A stretch of DNA of 64,000 nt from a bacterium SCSIO 12696 (GTDB lineage: Bacteria > Pseudomonadota > Gammaproteobacteria > Pseudomonadales > Porticoccaceae). Positions 29,827 through 38,046 of the stretch are shown piece after piece (the stretch's first letter is position 1; every line of letters begins with the position of its first letter). The notes beneath the pieces were generated by a model. It was not told the DNA's origin. It did no database searches and worked only from the letters and a program-made list of their open reading frames with translations. The position numbers and the translations under genes are program-made. The stretch is from positions 1,426,001 through 1,490,000 of the forward strand of contig CP073744.1 of assembly GCA_024397955.1 (NCBI GenBank), written 5' to 3'.

Positions 29827-30992
29827 GCATTTATTACCCCACCCTGAATTTCGACCTGGGCGAAGACATCGATATGTTGCGCGATGCGGTGACCCAGTTT
29901 GCCCAGGCGGAAATCGCCCCTATCGCCGAAGAAACCGATCAGAAAAACGAGTTTCCCAACCATTTATGGCAAAAGCTGGGAGAAATGGGCTTACTGGGCA
30001 TGACCGTGGCCGAAGAATACGGCGGCACCAATATGGGCTACCTGGCCCACGTGGTGGCGATGGAAGAAATCTCCCGCGCATCCGCGTCTATTGGTTTGTC
30101 CTACGGTGCTCACTCCAACCTGTGCGTTAACCAGATTCACAAGAACGGCACTCACGAACAAAAGCTGAAGTACCTGCCTAAGCTGTGCTCCGGTGAGCAT
30201 ATCGGCGCTTTGGCCATGTCCGAACCCAACGCCGGCTCCGACGTGGTGAGCCTGAAGCTGCGCGCGGTCAAAGACGGCGACCACTACGTGCTCAATGGCA
30301 ACAAAATGTGGATCACCAATGGCCCCGACGCCCACACCTATGTGATCTACGCCAAAACCGCGCCCGGCGAAGGCTCCCGCGGTATCACCGCCTTTATCGT
30401 GGAGCGCGACACCCCGGGGTTCACCCAGGCGCAAAAACTGGACAAGCTGGGCATGCGCGGTTCCAACACCTGTGAGCTGGTGTTTGAAGACGCTCGCGTG
30501 CCAGCGGAGAACATTCTCGGCAAAGAAGGCGAAGGCGTTAAGGTACTTATGAGCGGTCTGGACTACGAGCGCACCGTCCTTTCGGGCGGGCCAACCGGCA
30601 TTATGCAGGCCTGTATGGATATCGTGGTGCCTTATATTCACGACCGCAAACAGTTCGGCCGCGCCATCGGTGAGTTCCAGCTGATGCAGGGCAAAATTGC
30701 CGATATGTACACCACACTCAATGCCTGCCGTGCCTACTTGTACGCGGTGGCCAAAGCCTGCGACCGCGGCGAAGAATCCCGCAAAGACGCCGCTGGTGTC
30801 ATCTTGTACTGCGCCGAAAAAGCCACCCAGGTAGCGCTGGAAGCGATCCAGACCCTGGGCGGCAATGGCTATATCAACGAATTCCCCACCGGTCGCTTAC
30901 TGCGCGATGCCAAGTTGTACGAAATCGGCGCTGGCACCAGCGAGATTCGGAGAATGTTGATTGGTCGGGAATTGTTTAAAGAGACTGAATAA
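29823..30992 (+). CDS. liuA: Isovaleryl-CoA dehydrogenase
   Basis: This FAD enzyme oxidises isovaleryl-CoA to 3-methylcrotonyl-CoA and passes electrons to ETF. It has 389 residues of the acyl-CoA dehydrogenase family. Visible are the N-terminal helical domain, the FAD-binding stretch SEPNAGSDV and WITNGPDA in the middle, the catalytic Glu in [13 protein letters not shown] (the isovaleryl type keeps it at this internal position), and [22 protein letters not shown] near the end (in parts). Position after LiuR and before the carboxylase genes supports the isovaleryl-CoA assignment. Confidence 0.95.
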   Translation: MSIYYPTLNFDLGEDIDMLRDAVTQFAQAEIAPIAEETDQKNEFPNHLWQKLGEMGLLGMTVAEEYGGTNMGYLAHVVAMEEISRASASIGLSYGAHSNLCVNQIHKNGTHEQKLKYLPKLCSGEHIGALAMSEPNAGSDVVSLKLRAVKDGDHYVLNGNKMWITNGPDAHTYVIYAKTAPGEGSRGITAFIVERDTPGFTQAQKLDKLGMRGSNTCELVFEDARVPAENILGKEGEGVKVLMSGLDYERTVLSGGPTGIMQACMDIVVPYIHDRKQFGRAIGEFQLMQGKIADMYTTLNACRAYLYAVAKACDRGEESRKDAAGVILYCAEKATQVALEAIQTLGGNGYINEFPTGRLLRDAKLYEIGAGTSEIRRMLIGRELFKETE

Positions 30993-31023
30993 GAATTTGA
31001 GCCCACCTGAGGGAGTGCACGAC

Positions 31024-32631
31024 TTGGCCACCATCCAATCAAAAATAAACACCCGCTCCGCCGACTTCACCGCCAACGCTGAAGCCATGCAACAGCAGGT
31101 GAACGACCTGCGCGATAAGCTGGCGCAAATTAAACTGGGCGGTGGTGAAAAGTACCGTGACAAACACGTGGCTCGCGGCAAGCTGCTGCCTCGCGACCGC
31201 ATCAATGCCCTGCTGGACCCTGGCTCGCCGTTTTTGGAGCTGTCACAACTGGCCGCCTGGGAGGTGTACGACGATTACGTACCGGCAGCGGGCATTATTA
31301 CCGGTATTGGCCGAGTGGAAGGCCAAGAGTGCATTATCGTGGCCAACGACGCCACGGTAAAAGGCGGGTCCTATTACCCGCTCACCGTCAAAAAACACCT
31401 GCGCGCACAAACTATCGCCGACCAGAATAATCTGCCCTGTATTTATCTGGTGGACTCTGGCGGTGCTAACCTGCCCCGCCAGGACGAAGTATTTCCAGAT
31501 CGCGAACACTTTGGCCGCATCTTTTTTAATCAGGCCAACCTGTCCGCCAAAAATATTCCGCAGATCGCCTCGGTCATGGGTTCCTGCACCGCTGGTGGCG
31601 CCTACGTACCCGCCATGGCGGATGAGTCCATTATTGTGAAGGAACAGGGCACCATCTTTCTGGGTGGCCCACCGCTGGTAAAAGCCGCTACCGGCGAAGT
31701 GGTTTCCGCCGAAGAATTGGGCGGCGCCGATGTGCACTGCCGCACTTCCGGAGTAGCAGATCACTACGCCCAGAACGATCATCACGCCTTGCAGCTGGCA
31801 CGCCAGGCAGTATCGCGGTTGAACCGCAACAAACCGGCGCAACTGGATATATCCGAGCCCAAAGCGCCCCTGTACGACCCGGAAGAAATCTACGGGGTTA
31901 TCCCCAACGATTCCCGCAAACCCTACGACGTGCGCGAAGTCATTGCCCGAGTAGTAGACGGCTCCGAATTTGATGAATTCAAAGCCCTGTACGGTACCAC
32001 CCTGGTGTGTGGCTTTGCCCGCATCCATGGCTACCCGGTGGGCATCGTTGCCAACAACGGTATCTTGTTTGGCGAGTCCGCCGAAAAAGGCGCCCACTTT
32101 GTGGAGCTGTGCGCCCAACGCAAAATCCCATTGGTATTTTTGCAGAACATCACCGGCTTTATGGTGGGCCAGCAATACGAAGCGGGCGGCATCGCCAAGC
32201 ACGGCGCCAAAATGGTCACCGCCGTAGCCTGCGCCCAAGTGCCCAAATTCACCGTATTGATCGGCGGCTCCTTTGGCGCAGGTAATTACGGTATGTGCGG
32301 CCGCGCTTACGACCCGCGCTTCCTGTTTATGTGGCCCAACGCCCGCATCTCAGTAATGGGCGGCCCACAAGCCGCCGGCGTACTGGCACAGGTGAAACGG
32401 GATCAGAAAGAAGGTCGCGGTGAACAGTGGAGCGAGGAAGCCGAAGCGGAATTCAAGCAGCCGATTATCGACGACTACGAACATCAAGGGCACCCCTACT
32501 ACGCCTCCGCCCGCTTGTGGGACGACGGCGTGATCGACCCGGCAGAGACGCGCAACGTACTTGGTTTGGCAATATCCGCGTCGTTAAATCAGCCCATAGG
32601 CGACACCAAGTTTGGTGTCTTTAGAATGTAA
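31024..32631 (+). CDS. liuB: Methylcrotonyl-CoA carboxylase, carboxyltransferase subunit
   Basis: This subunit moves the carboxyl group from biotin on LiuD to 3-methylcrotonyl-CoA. It has 535 residues from a TTG at 31024; GAGGGAG about nine bases upstream supports that start. A GTG at 31015 is also possible. It has the two crotonase-like halves of the family, with [17 protein letters not shown] [46 protein letters not shown] and [21 protein letters not shown] (seen in parts). Upstream ATGs are not available in frame. It is 31 bp after liuA. Confidence 0.94.
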   Translation: MATIQSKINTRSADFTANAEAMQQQVNDLRDKLAQIKLGGGEKYRDKHVARGKLLPRDRINALLDPGSPFLELSQLAAWEVYDDYVPAAGIITGIGRVEGQECIIVANDATVKGGSYYPLTVKKHLRAQTIADQNNLPCIYLVDSGGANLPRQDEVFPDREHFGRIFFNQANLSAKNIPQIASVMGSCTAGGAYVPAMADESIIVKEQGTIFLGGPPLVKAATGEVVSAEELGGADVHCRTSGVADHYAQNDHHALQLARQAVSRLNRNKPAQLDISEPKAPLYDPEEIYGVIPNDSRKPYDVREVIARVVDGSEFDEFKALYGTTLVCGFARIHGYPVGIVANNGILFGESAEKGAHFVELCAQRKIPLVFLQNITGFMVGQQYEAGGIAKHGAKMVTAVACAQVPKFTVLIGGSFGAGNYGMCGRAYDPRFLFMWPNARISVMGGPQAAGVLAQVKRDQKEGRGEQWSEEAEAEFKQPIIDDYEHQGHPYYASARLWDDGVIDPAETRNVLGLAISASLNQPIGDTKFGVFRM

Positions 32632-32645
32632 ACGGAAGCACAAAC

Positions 32646-33437
32646 ATGACTGCTGTATTACTTAATATTGATGAGCGTGGCGTAGCCACCATCACCCTGA
32701 ACAACCCGAAAAAGCACAACGCTTTCGACGACGCCATTATTGCCGAGCTGGACAAACTGTTCACACAGCTGGCAGGGCGGGACGATGTGCGTATTGTGGT
32801 ACTGGCTGCCGAGGGCCGCAGTTTTTCCGCTGGTGCTGACCTGAACTGGATGCAGCGTATGGCCAGCTACAGCTACGAAGAGAACCTGCGTGACGCTCAC
32901 GCCTTGGCAGAGATGTTACGCAAGCTCAACACCCTGCCCCAACCCACCATTGCCCGGGTACAGGGAGCTGCGTTTGGTGGTGCAGTGGGTTTGATCAGTT
33001 GTTGCGATATGGCCGTCGCCGCCAGCCGCGCCAGCTTTAGTTTGAGTGAAGTCAAGATTGGCCTGCTCCCCGCAACCATCTCCCCCTACGTGATCGACGC
33101 CATCGGTGCCCGCGCCGCGCGCCGCCTGTTTACCACCGCAGAACGGTTTAGCGCCAAAGCCGCTCGGCGCCTGGGCCTGGTAAGCAAGGTGGTGGACGAA
33201 GAAGACCTGAAAAAAGAGCTCGATCAATTGATCGACAGCCTGCTGGCCAACAGCCCACAAGCAGTGCGCGCCGCCAAGCTGCTGGTGTTTGATGTGGCCG
33301 GTAAACCGTTGACTGCAGAATTGATCGAACACACCTGTGAGAAAATTGCGGCAATTCGGGTGTCAGAGGAAGGGCAGGAAGGATTACAAGCGTTTTTGCA
33401 AAAACGAAAGCCGAGCTGGATTAACCACGAGCAATAA
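32646..33437 (+). CDS. liuC: Methylglutaconyl-CoA hydratase
   Basis: This crotonase-family enzyme hydrates 3-methylglutaconyl-CoA to HMG-CoA. It has 263 residues. The oxyanion-hole regions are EGRSFSAGADLNWM (about 57-70) and VQGAAFGGAVGLISCCDMAVA (about 105-125, in parts). SEVKIGLLPATISPYV follows, with an acidic catalytic position in the usual place. It lies 14 bp after liuB and 2 bp before liuD, clearly in one transcript. Confidence 0.93.
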   Translation: MTAVLLNIDERGVATITLNNPKKHNAFDDAIIAELDKLFTQLAGRDDVRIVVLAAEGRSFSAGADLNWMQRMASYSYEENLRDAHALAEMLRKLNTLPQPTIARVQGAAFGGAVGLISCCDMAVAASRASFSLSEVKIGLLPATISPYVIDAIGARAARRLFTTAERFSAKAARRLGLVSKVVDEEDLKKELDQLIDSLLANSPQAVRAAKLLVFDVAGKPLTAELIEHTCEKIAAIRVSEEGQEGLQAFLQKRKPSWINHEQ

Positions 33438-33439
33438 TT

Positions 33440-35440
33440 ATGTTCACCAAAATACTGATCGCCAACCGTGGCGAAATCGCCTGCCGGGTTATCAAAACCG
33501 CTCGTTTATTGGGCATTAAAACCGTTGCGGTTTATTCCGACGCCGACCGAGATGCTCTGCACGTGGCTATGGCAGACGAAGCAGTACATATCGGTGAACC
33601 AGCACCGCGAGATTCCTACCTGCGCGGCGACAAGGTGATTGAAGCCGCCCTGAAAACCGGCGCTCAGGCCATTCACCCCGGTTACGGTTTTTTGTCGGAA
33701 AACGCCGAATTCTGCAAGCTTTGCGCCGACAATAATATTGTGTTTATCGGCCCGCCTATCGAAGCCATTGAATCCATGGGCTCGAAATCCGCTGCAAAAA
33801 CCATTATGGAAAATGCTCAGGTGCCACTGGTGCCAGGCTATCACGGCGACGATCAAAACCCGGAGATTCTCCGTAAAACCTCCGACGAAATGGGCTACCC
33901 GGTGCTGTTGAAAGCCGCCGCTGGCGGTGGTGGCAAAGGCATGCGCCAGGTGTGGAGCGCCGATGAATTTGACGAGGCACTGGCCGCCGCCAAGCGCGAA
34001 TCCATGAACGCTTTTGGCGACGACAAAATGCTGGTGGAAAAATACCTCACCCAGCCCCGTCACGTAGAGCTGCAAGTTTTCTGCGACAGCCACGGCAATG
34101 CGGTTTATCTGTTTGAACGGGATTGCTCCGTACAACGCCGCCACCAGAAAGTGATTGAAGAAGCCCCCGCTCCAGGCATGACCGATGAACTGCGTGCCCA
34201 AATGGGTGAAGCCGCTGTACGCGCTGCACAGGCGATCAATTACCAGGGTGCAGGCACGGTGGAATTCCTGTTGGATGTGGACGGCTCGTTCTACTTTATG
34301 GAGATGAACACCCGCTTGCAGGTGGAGCACCCAATCACTGAATTCATTACCGGTCAGGATTTGGTGGAATGGCAACTGCGGGTAGCGGCTGGGGAAGCAC
34401 TGCCACTGCAACAAAGCGAGTTGCGCATCAACGGCCACGCTTTTGAAGCCCGTATCTACGCGGAAGACCCGGCCAACGACTTTCTGCCAGTCACCGGCAC
34501 CCTCAATTACCTGCAGCCACCGATGGAATCAGAGCATGTGCGTGTGGACACCGGCGTGCTGCAAGGGGACGAAGTCAGCGTATTCTACGACCCGATGATC
34601 GCTAAACTGATTGTGTGGGACGAAAACCGCGACCGCGCCCTTAACCGTCTGACCGCCGCGCTGGCGGAATACCGCATCAGTGGCATGACCACCAACACCG
34701 AGTTTTTGTACAACCTGGCCAGCTGTAAACCGTTCCGCGATGCCGATCTGGATACCGGGTTTATCGAAAAACACCACGACGCGATCTTTCATACCGACGA
34801 CAGTGACTCCGGCCAATATCTGCCATTGGCGGCGCTGTATCTGGTGTTGAAGCAGGAACAACAAGCCCAATACCGTGCTCACGGCAGTAACGACCCCTAT
34901 TCCCCCTGGAACCGCCCCAACGCTTGGCGCCTGAACGAGACACACAGCCACACGCTGGAAATCGACCTCAATGGCCAGACCCATTCGGTCACAGTGGAGG
35001 AGCACAAAGGTAGCCGCTATAAAGTCCGATTTGGCGATAACTGTGTTCTAGCCAGCGGCGAACTGAATGGCGATGAGCTCTACGCGGATATCGACGGTTT
35101 CCGCCAGCGCATCACCGCCAGCGAACACGACGGTCAGTACACCTTGTTCAGCGCCGAACAGGCACTGCACTTCTCTCTGGTACAGCCGGATCTCGGCGAC
35201 GCCGATGGTAGTGGCAATGCAGGTGGTATGACCGCCCCCATGAACGGCACCATTGTCACCCTGCTGGCGGAAGTAGGCACCGAAGTGGAAGCGGATGCCC
35301 CCCTGCTGGTGATGGAGGCCATGAAAATGGAACACACCATTCGCGCGCCAGCGGCGGGCAAAGTGACGGAGTTTTACTATCAGCCGGGGGATCTTGTCGA
35401 CGGTGGCAGTGAACTGGTGGCTTTTGAGGTACTTGGCTAG
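33440..35440 (+). CDS. liuD: Methylcrotonyl-CoA carboxylase, biotin-containing subunit
   Basis: The biotin carboxylase subunit has 666 residues. The N-terminal BC domain starts FTKILIANRGEIACRVI. The ATP-grasp domain has the glycine-rich AAAGGGGKGMR and EMNTRLQVEHPITE. A BT-like linker follows, and the biotinyl domain ends with EAMKMEH (biotin on Lys, about residue 632). It pairs with LiuB to form the carboxylase. A nested inverted repeat follows its stop and separates it from liuE. Confidence 0.97.
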   Translation: MFTKILIANRGEIACRVIKTARLLGIKTVAVYSDADRDALHVAMADEAVHIGEPAPRDSYLRGDKVIEAALKTGAQAIHPGYGFLSENAEFCKLCADNNIVFIGPPIEAIESMGSKSAAKTIMENAQVPLVPGYHGDDQNPEILRKTSDEMGYPVLLKAAAGGGGKGMRQVWSADEFDEALAAAKRESMNAFGDDKMLVEKYLTQPRHVELQVFCDSHGNAVYLFERDCSVQRRHQKVIEEAPAPGMTDELRAQMGEAAVRAAQAINYQGAGTVEFLLDVDGSFYFMEMNTRLQVEHPITEFITGQDLVEWQLRVAAGEALPLQQSELRINGHAFEARIYAEDPANDFLPVTGTLNYLQPPMESEHVRVDTGVLQGDEVSVFYDPMIAKLIVWDENRDRALNRLTAALAEYRISGMTTNTEFLYNLASCKPFRDADLDTGFIEKHHDAIFHTDDSDSGQYLPLAALYLVLKQEQQAQYRAHGSNDPYSPWNRPNAWRLNETHSHTLEIDLNGQTHSVTVEEHKGSRYKVRFGDNCVLASGELNGDELYADIDGFRQRITASEHDGQYTLFSAEQALHFSLVQPDLGDADGSGNAGGMTAPMNGTIVTLLAEVGTEVEADAPLLVMEAMKMEHTIRAPAAGKVTEFYYQPGDLVDGGSELVAFEVLG

Positions 35441-35447
35441 TGGCCAC

Positions 35448-35610
35448 ACGTCTGACGTCGCACGTCGCACGTCGCACGCTAAAGCCAAGCACCTTGTAGG
35501 TCGGCCTTCAGGCCGTCAAACAGCTCAAAACAACCTCGGTGTCGGGCTAAAGCCCGACCTACACAGAATGGTGCTTTTAGCGTGCGACGTCAGACATGCG
35601 ACGTGCGACC
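35448..35610. repeat. Nested REP-like inverted repeat inside the liu operon
   Basis: The outer arms GTCTGACGTCGCAC (35450-35463) and GTGCGACGTCAGAC (about 35582-35595) are perfectly inverted. The left arm holds three 7-bp GTCGCAC units (35457-35477). The inner arms TGTAGGTCGG (35495-35504) and CCGACCTACA (35554-35563) pair again. A GTCGGGCTAAAGCCCGAC palindrome (35541-35558) forms the REP-type core. No gene is present. Confidence 0.8.
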
Positions 35611-35631
35611 TTTCAAACAGAGCGAAGAACG

Positions 35632-36564
35632 ATGACTAACAACTCAACCGCCTTACGCAGCTCCGAACTCCCAAAGCGAGTCAAAATCGTCGAAGTCGGC
35701 CCTCGCGATGGTCTGCAAAACGAAAAGCAGCCCATTGATGCCGCCACCAAGATTGAGCTGATAGATCGCCTTACGGACGCCGGGCTCGGTTATATCGAAG
35801 CAGGCGCTTTTGTGAACCCTAATTGGGTACCGCAAATGGCGGGCAGTGAGGAGGTGTTTCAGGGGATTAAACGCAAACAAGGCGTTACTTACGCTGCCTT
35901 GGCACCCAATATGAAAGGCTTTGAGCGGGCCCTGGAGGTGAATGCCAGCGAGGTGGCTATCTTTGCTGCTGCATCCGAAGCTTTTAGCCAGAAAAACATT
36001 AACTGCTCGATTGCCGAAAGTCTGGAGCGCTTTCAACCAATTATGGCGGCAGCCAAGGAAAAAAATCTGCCAGTGCGCGGCTATGTGTCTTGCGTGGTGG
36101 GCTGCCCTTACGAAGGAGAAGTCGCCCCGGAAAAAGTCCGCGAGGTGTCAACGGCCCTTTACAACATGGGCTGCTACGAAGTCTCTTTGGGCGATACCAT
36201 CGGCGTCGGAACCCCCGCTAAAATCCAGCAGGTTGTAGCTGCCTGCGCTCAGGATGTGCCCTTGGAAAACCTTGCCGTGCACTTACACGACACCTACGGC
36301 CAGGCCATCGCCAATATCTACGCCGCCCTGCAAATGGGCGTCAGTGTGGTGGATAGCTCTGTAGCAGGCTTGGGTGGCTGCCCCTACGCCAAAGGTGCTT
36401 CCGGTAATGTCGCCACCGAAGATGTGGTTTACCTGTTGGACGGCTTAGGCATTGAGCACGATACAGACCTGCAAAAATTAATCGATGCAGGCAATTTTAT
36501 TACCGGCAAATTGAATCGTGAAAATGGTTCCAAAGTAGCACAGGCGAAAAACGCAGCCTGTTAA
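35632..36564 (+). CDS. liuE: Hydroxymethylglutaryl-CoA lyase
   Basis: This lyase cleaves HMG-CoA to acetoacetate and acetyl-CoA, the last common step of leucine degradation. It has 310 residues from [10 protein letters not shown]; the upstream in-frame extension runs into the inverted repeat and is not used. The TIM-barrel start [16 protein letters not shown] carries the metal-binding Asp. The divalent-metal His pair appears in [10 protein letters not shown], and the catalytic Cys in [14 protein letters not shown]. It is 191 bp after liuD, separated by the REP-like element. Confidence 0.96.
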   Translation: MTNNSTALRSSELPKRVKIVEVGPRDGLQNEKQPIDAATKIELIDRLTDAGLGYIEAGAFVNPNWVPQMAGSEEVFQGIKRKQGVTYAALAPNMKGFERALEVNASEVAIFAAASEAFSQKNINCSIAESLERFQPIMAAAKEKNLPVRGYVSCVVGCPYEGEVAPEKVREVSTALYNMGCYEVSLGDTIGVGTPAKIQQVVAACAQDVPLENLAVHLHDTYGQAIANIYAALQMGVSVVDSSVAGLGGCPYAKGASGNVATEDVVYLLDGLGIEHDTDLQKLIDAGNFITGKLNRENGSKVAQAKNAAC

Positions 36565-36577
36565 TCGAAAAAAATTC

Positions 36578-36603
36578 GTCATTCCCGCGCAGGCGGGAAT
36601 GAC
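36578..36603. repeat. GTCATTCCCGC palindromic repeat
   Basis: A perfect 11-bp inverted repeat (GTCATTCCCGC with GCGGGAATGAC) and a 4-base loop lie between liuE and the CoA-transferase gene. It is of the same form as palindromes widespread in proteobacterial intergenic regions. There is no T-run, so it is not a classical terminator. Confidence 0.75.
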
Positions 36604-36622
36604 AAAATGATAGGAGCACTCC

Positions 36623-37324
36623 ATGTCCGGTTTTGACAAAGTCGTCACCAGCTACGAGGAAGCAATGGCTGGCCTTGAAGACAATATGACCATTATCGCA
36701 GGCGGTTTTGGCCTGTGCGGCATTCCCGAAGGTCTGATCGCCCAAATTAAAAAAATGGGCACTCGCGGATTAACTGTGGTTTCCAATAACGCCGGTGTGG
36801 ACGGTTTTGGCCTAGGCATTTTGTTAGAAGATCGTCAAATCAAAAAAATGATTTCTTCCTACGTGGGCGAGAACGCTTTGTTCGAAAAGCAGTTGTTGTC
36901 CGGCGAGTTGGAAGTGGAGCTAACGCCTCAAGGCACCCTGGCGGAAAAAATGCGCGCTGGCGGCGCTGGTATTCCAGCGTTTTTTACCCGCACCGGCTAC
37001 GGCACCCCCATTGGTGAAGGCAAAGAAGTACGCGAGTACAACGGTCACCAACACATTCTGGAAGAGTCCATTACCGGGGAGTTCGCTATTGTCAAAGCCT
37101 GGAAGGCAGACCGTTACGGCAACCTGATTTATCGCCACACCGCACAAAACTTTAACCCTATGGCCGCTACTGCCGGGAAAATTACTGTAGCCGAGGTAGA
37201 AGAAATTGTTGAACCCGGTGAACTGGATCCTGCGCAGATCCACACACCGGGTATCTACGTGAACCGGGTGATTCAAGGTAAGTTCGAGAAGCGTATCGAA
37301 CAACGCACCGTACGCCAGGCATAA
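36623..37324 (+). CDS. 3-oxoacid CoA-transferase, subunit A
   Basis: This subunit helps transfer CoA from succinyl-CoA (or another acyl-CoA) to acetoacetate. It has 233 residues. Family blocks are [33 protein letters not shown] and [19 protein letters not shown] (in parts). A good ribosome site AGGAG precedes the ATG. The next gene supplies subunit B 11 bp later. Following liuE, it would activate the acetoacetate it makes (scoA/atoD type; the exact CoA donor is not shown by sequence). Confidence 0.93.
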   Translation: MSGFDKVVTSYEEAMAGLEDNMTIIAGGFGLCGIPEGLIAQIKKMGTRGLTVVSNNAGVDGFGLGILLEDRQIKKMISSYVGENALFEKQLLSGELEVELTPQGTLAEKMRAGGAGIPAFFTRTGYGTPIGEGKEVREYNGHQHILEESITGEFAIVKAWKADRYGNLIYRHTAQNFNPMAATAGKITVAEVEEIVEPGELDPAQIHTPGIYVNRVIQGKFEKRIEQRTVRQA

Positions 37325-37335
37325 GGGGGAAAAAC

Positions 37336-37992
37336 ATGTCACTGACTCGTGAACAACTCGCTATGCGCGTGGCGCGCGAACTGCAAGACGGCTACTACGT
37401 AAACCTGGGTATCGGCATTCCCACTCTGGTGGCCAACTATGTCCCAGATGGCATGGAAGTGATGCTGCAATCAGAAAACGGTTTGCTGGGTATGGGCCCC
37501 TTCCCCACCGAAGATGAAGTGGACGCCGATATGATTAACGCCGGCAAGCAAACCGTGACGGCGGCAACTGGCGCATCCATTTTCTCTTCCGCTGAATCCT
37601 TTGCCATGATCCGCGGCGGCCATGTGGATCTAACCGTGTTGGGTGCCTTTGAGGTGGACGTGGAAGGCAATATTGCCAGCTGGATGATTCCCGGCAAGTT
37701 AATTAAAGGCATGGGCGGTGCCATGGATTTGGTAGCCGGTGCCGGTAATATTATCGTCACCATGACACACGCGGACAAACACGGCAACTCCAAGCTGCTG
37801 CCCAAATGCTCCCTGCCGCTGACCGGCGCTGGCTGCATCAAAAAGGTGGTCACCGACCTGGCGTATATCGAAATTGAAGACGGCAAATTCCACCTTAAAG
37901 AGCGGGCGCCAGGCATAAGCGTTGAAGAAATTGTTGCCAAGACAGGTGGTGAACTGGTGGTTCCAGATAAAGTTCCAGAAATGACATTTTAA
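37336..37992 (+). CDS. 3-oxoacid CoA-transferase, subunit B
   Basis: The product has 218 residues. The catalytic Glu is in SENGLLGMG (about residue 51), the thioester-forming position of the family. GGHVDLTVLGAFEVD and GAMDLVAGAGNIIVTMTHAD follow, standard for the B subunit. With subunit A just upstream it forms the heteromeric transferase that ends the leucine-degradation operon. A strong terminator follows. Confidence 0.94.
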   Translation: MSLTREQLAMRVARELQDGYYVNLGIGIPTLVANYVPDGMEVMLQSENGLLGMGPFPTEDEVDADMINAGKQTVTAATGASIFSSAESFAMIRGGHVDLTVLGAFEVDVEGNIASWMIPGKLIKGMGGAMDLVAGAGNIIVTMTHADKHGNSKLLPKCSLPLTGAGCIKKVVTDLAYIEIEDGKFHLKERAPGISVEEIVAKTGGELVVPDKVPEMTF

Positions 37993-38002
37993 AGGCCGTA
38001 AG

Positions 38003-38032
38003 AAAACCGCATTCAAGAATGCGGTTTTTTTA
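38003..38032 (+). terminator. Rho-independent terminator ending the liu operon
   Basis: The stem AAAACCGCATT/AATGCGGTTTT with loop CAAG is followed by a T-run on the plus strand. On the minus strand a shorter T-run (four bases) follows the same stem, but the M16 gene ends 14 bp before it, so it may act both ways. Confidence 0.9.
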
Positions 38033-38046
38033 TTTCATAGCGATAA

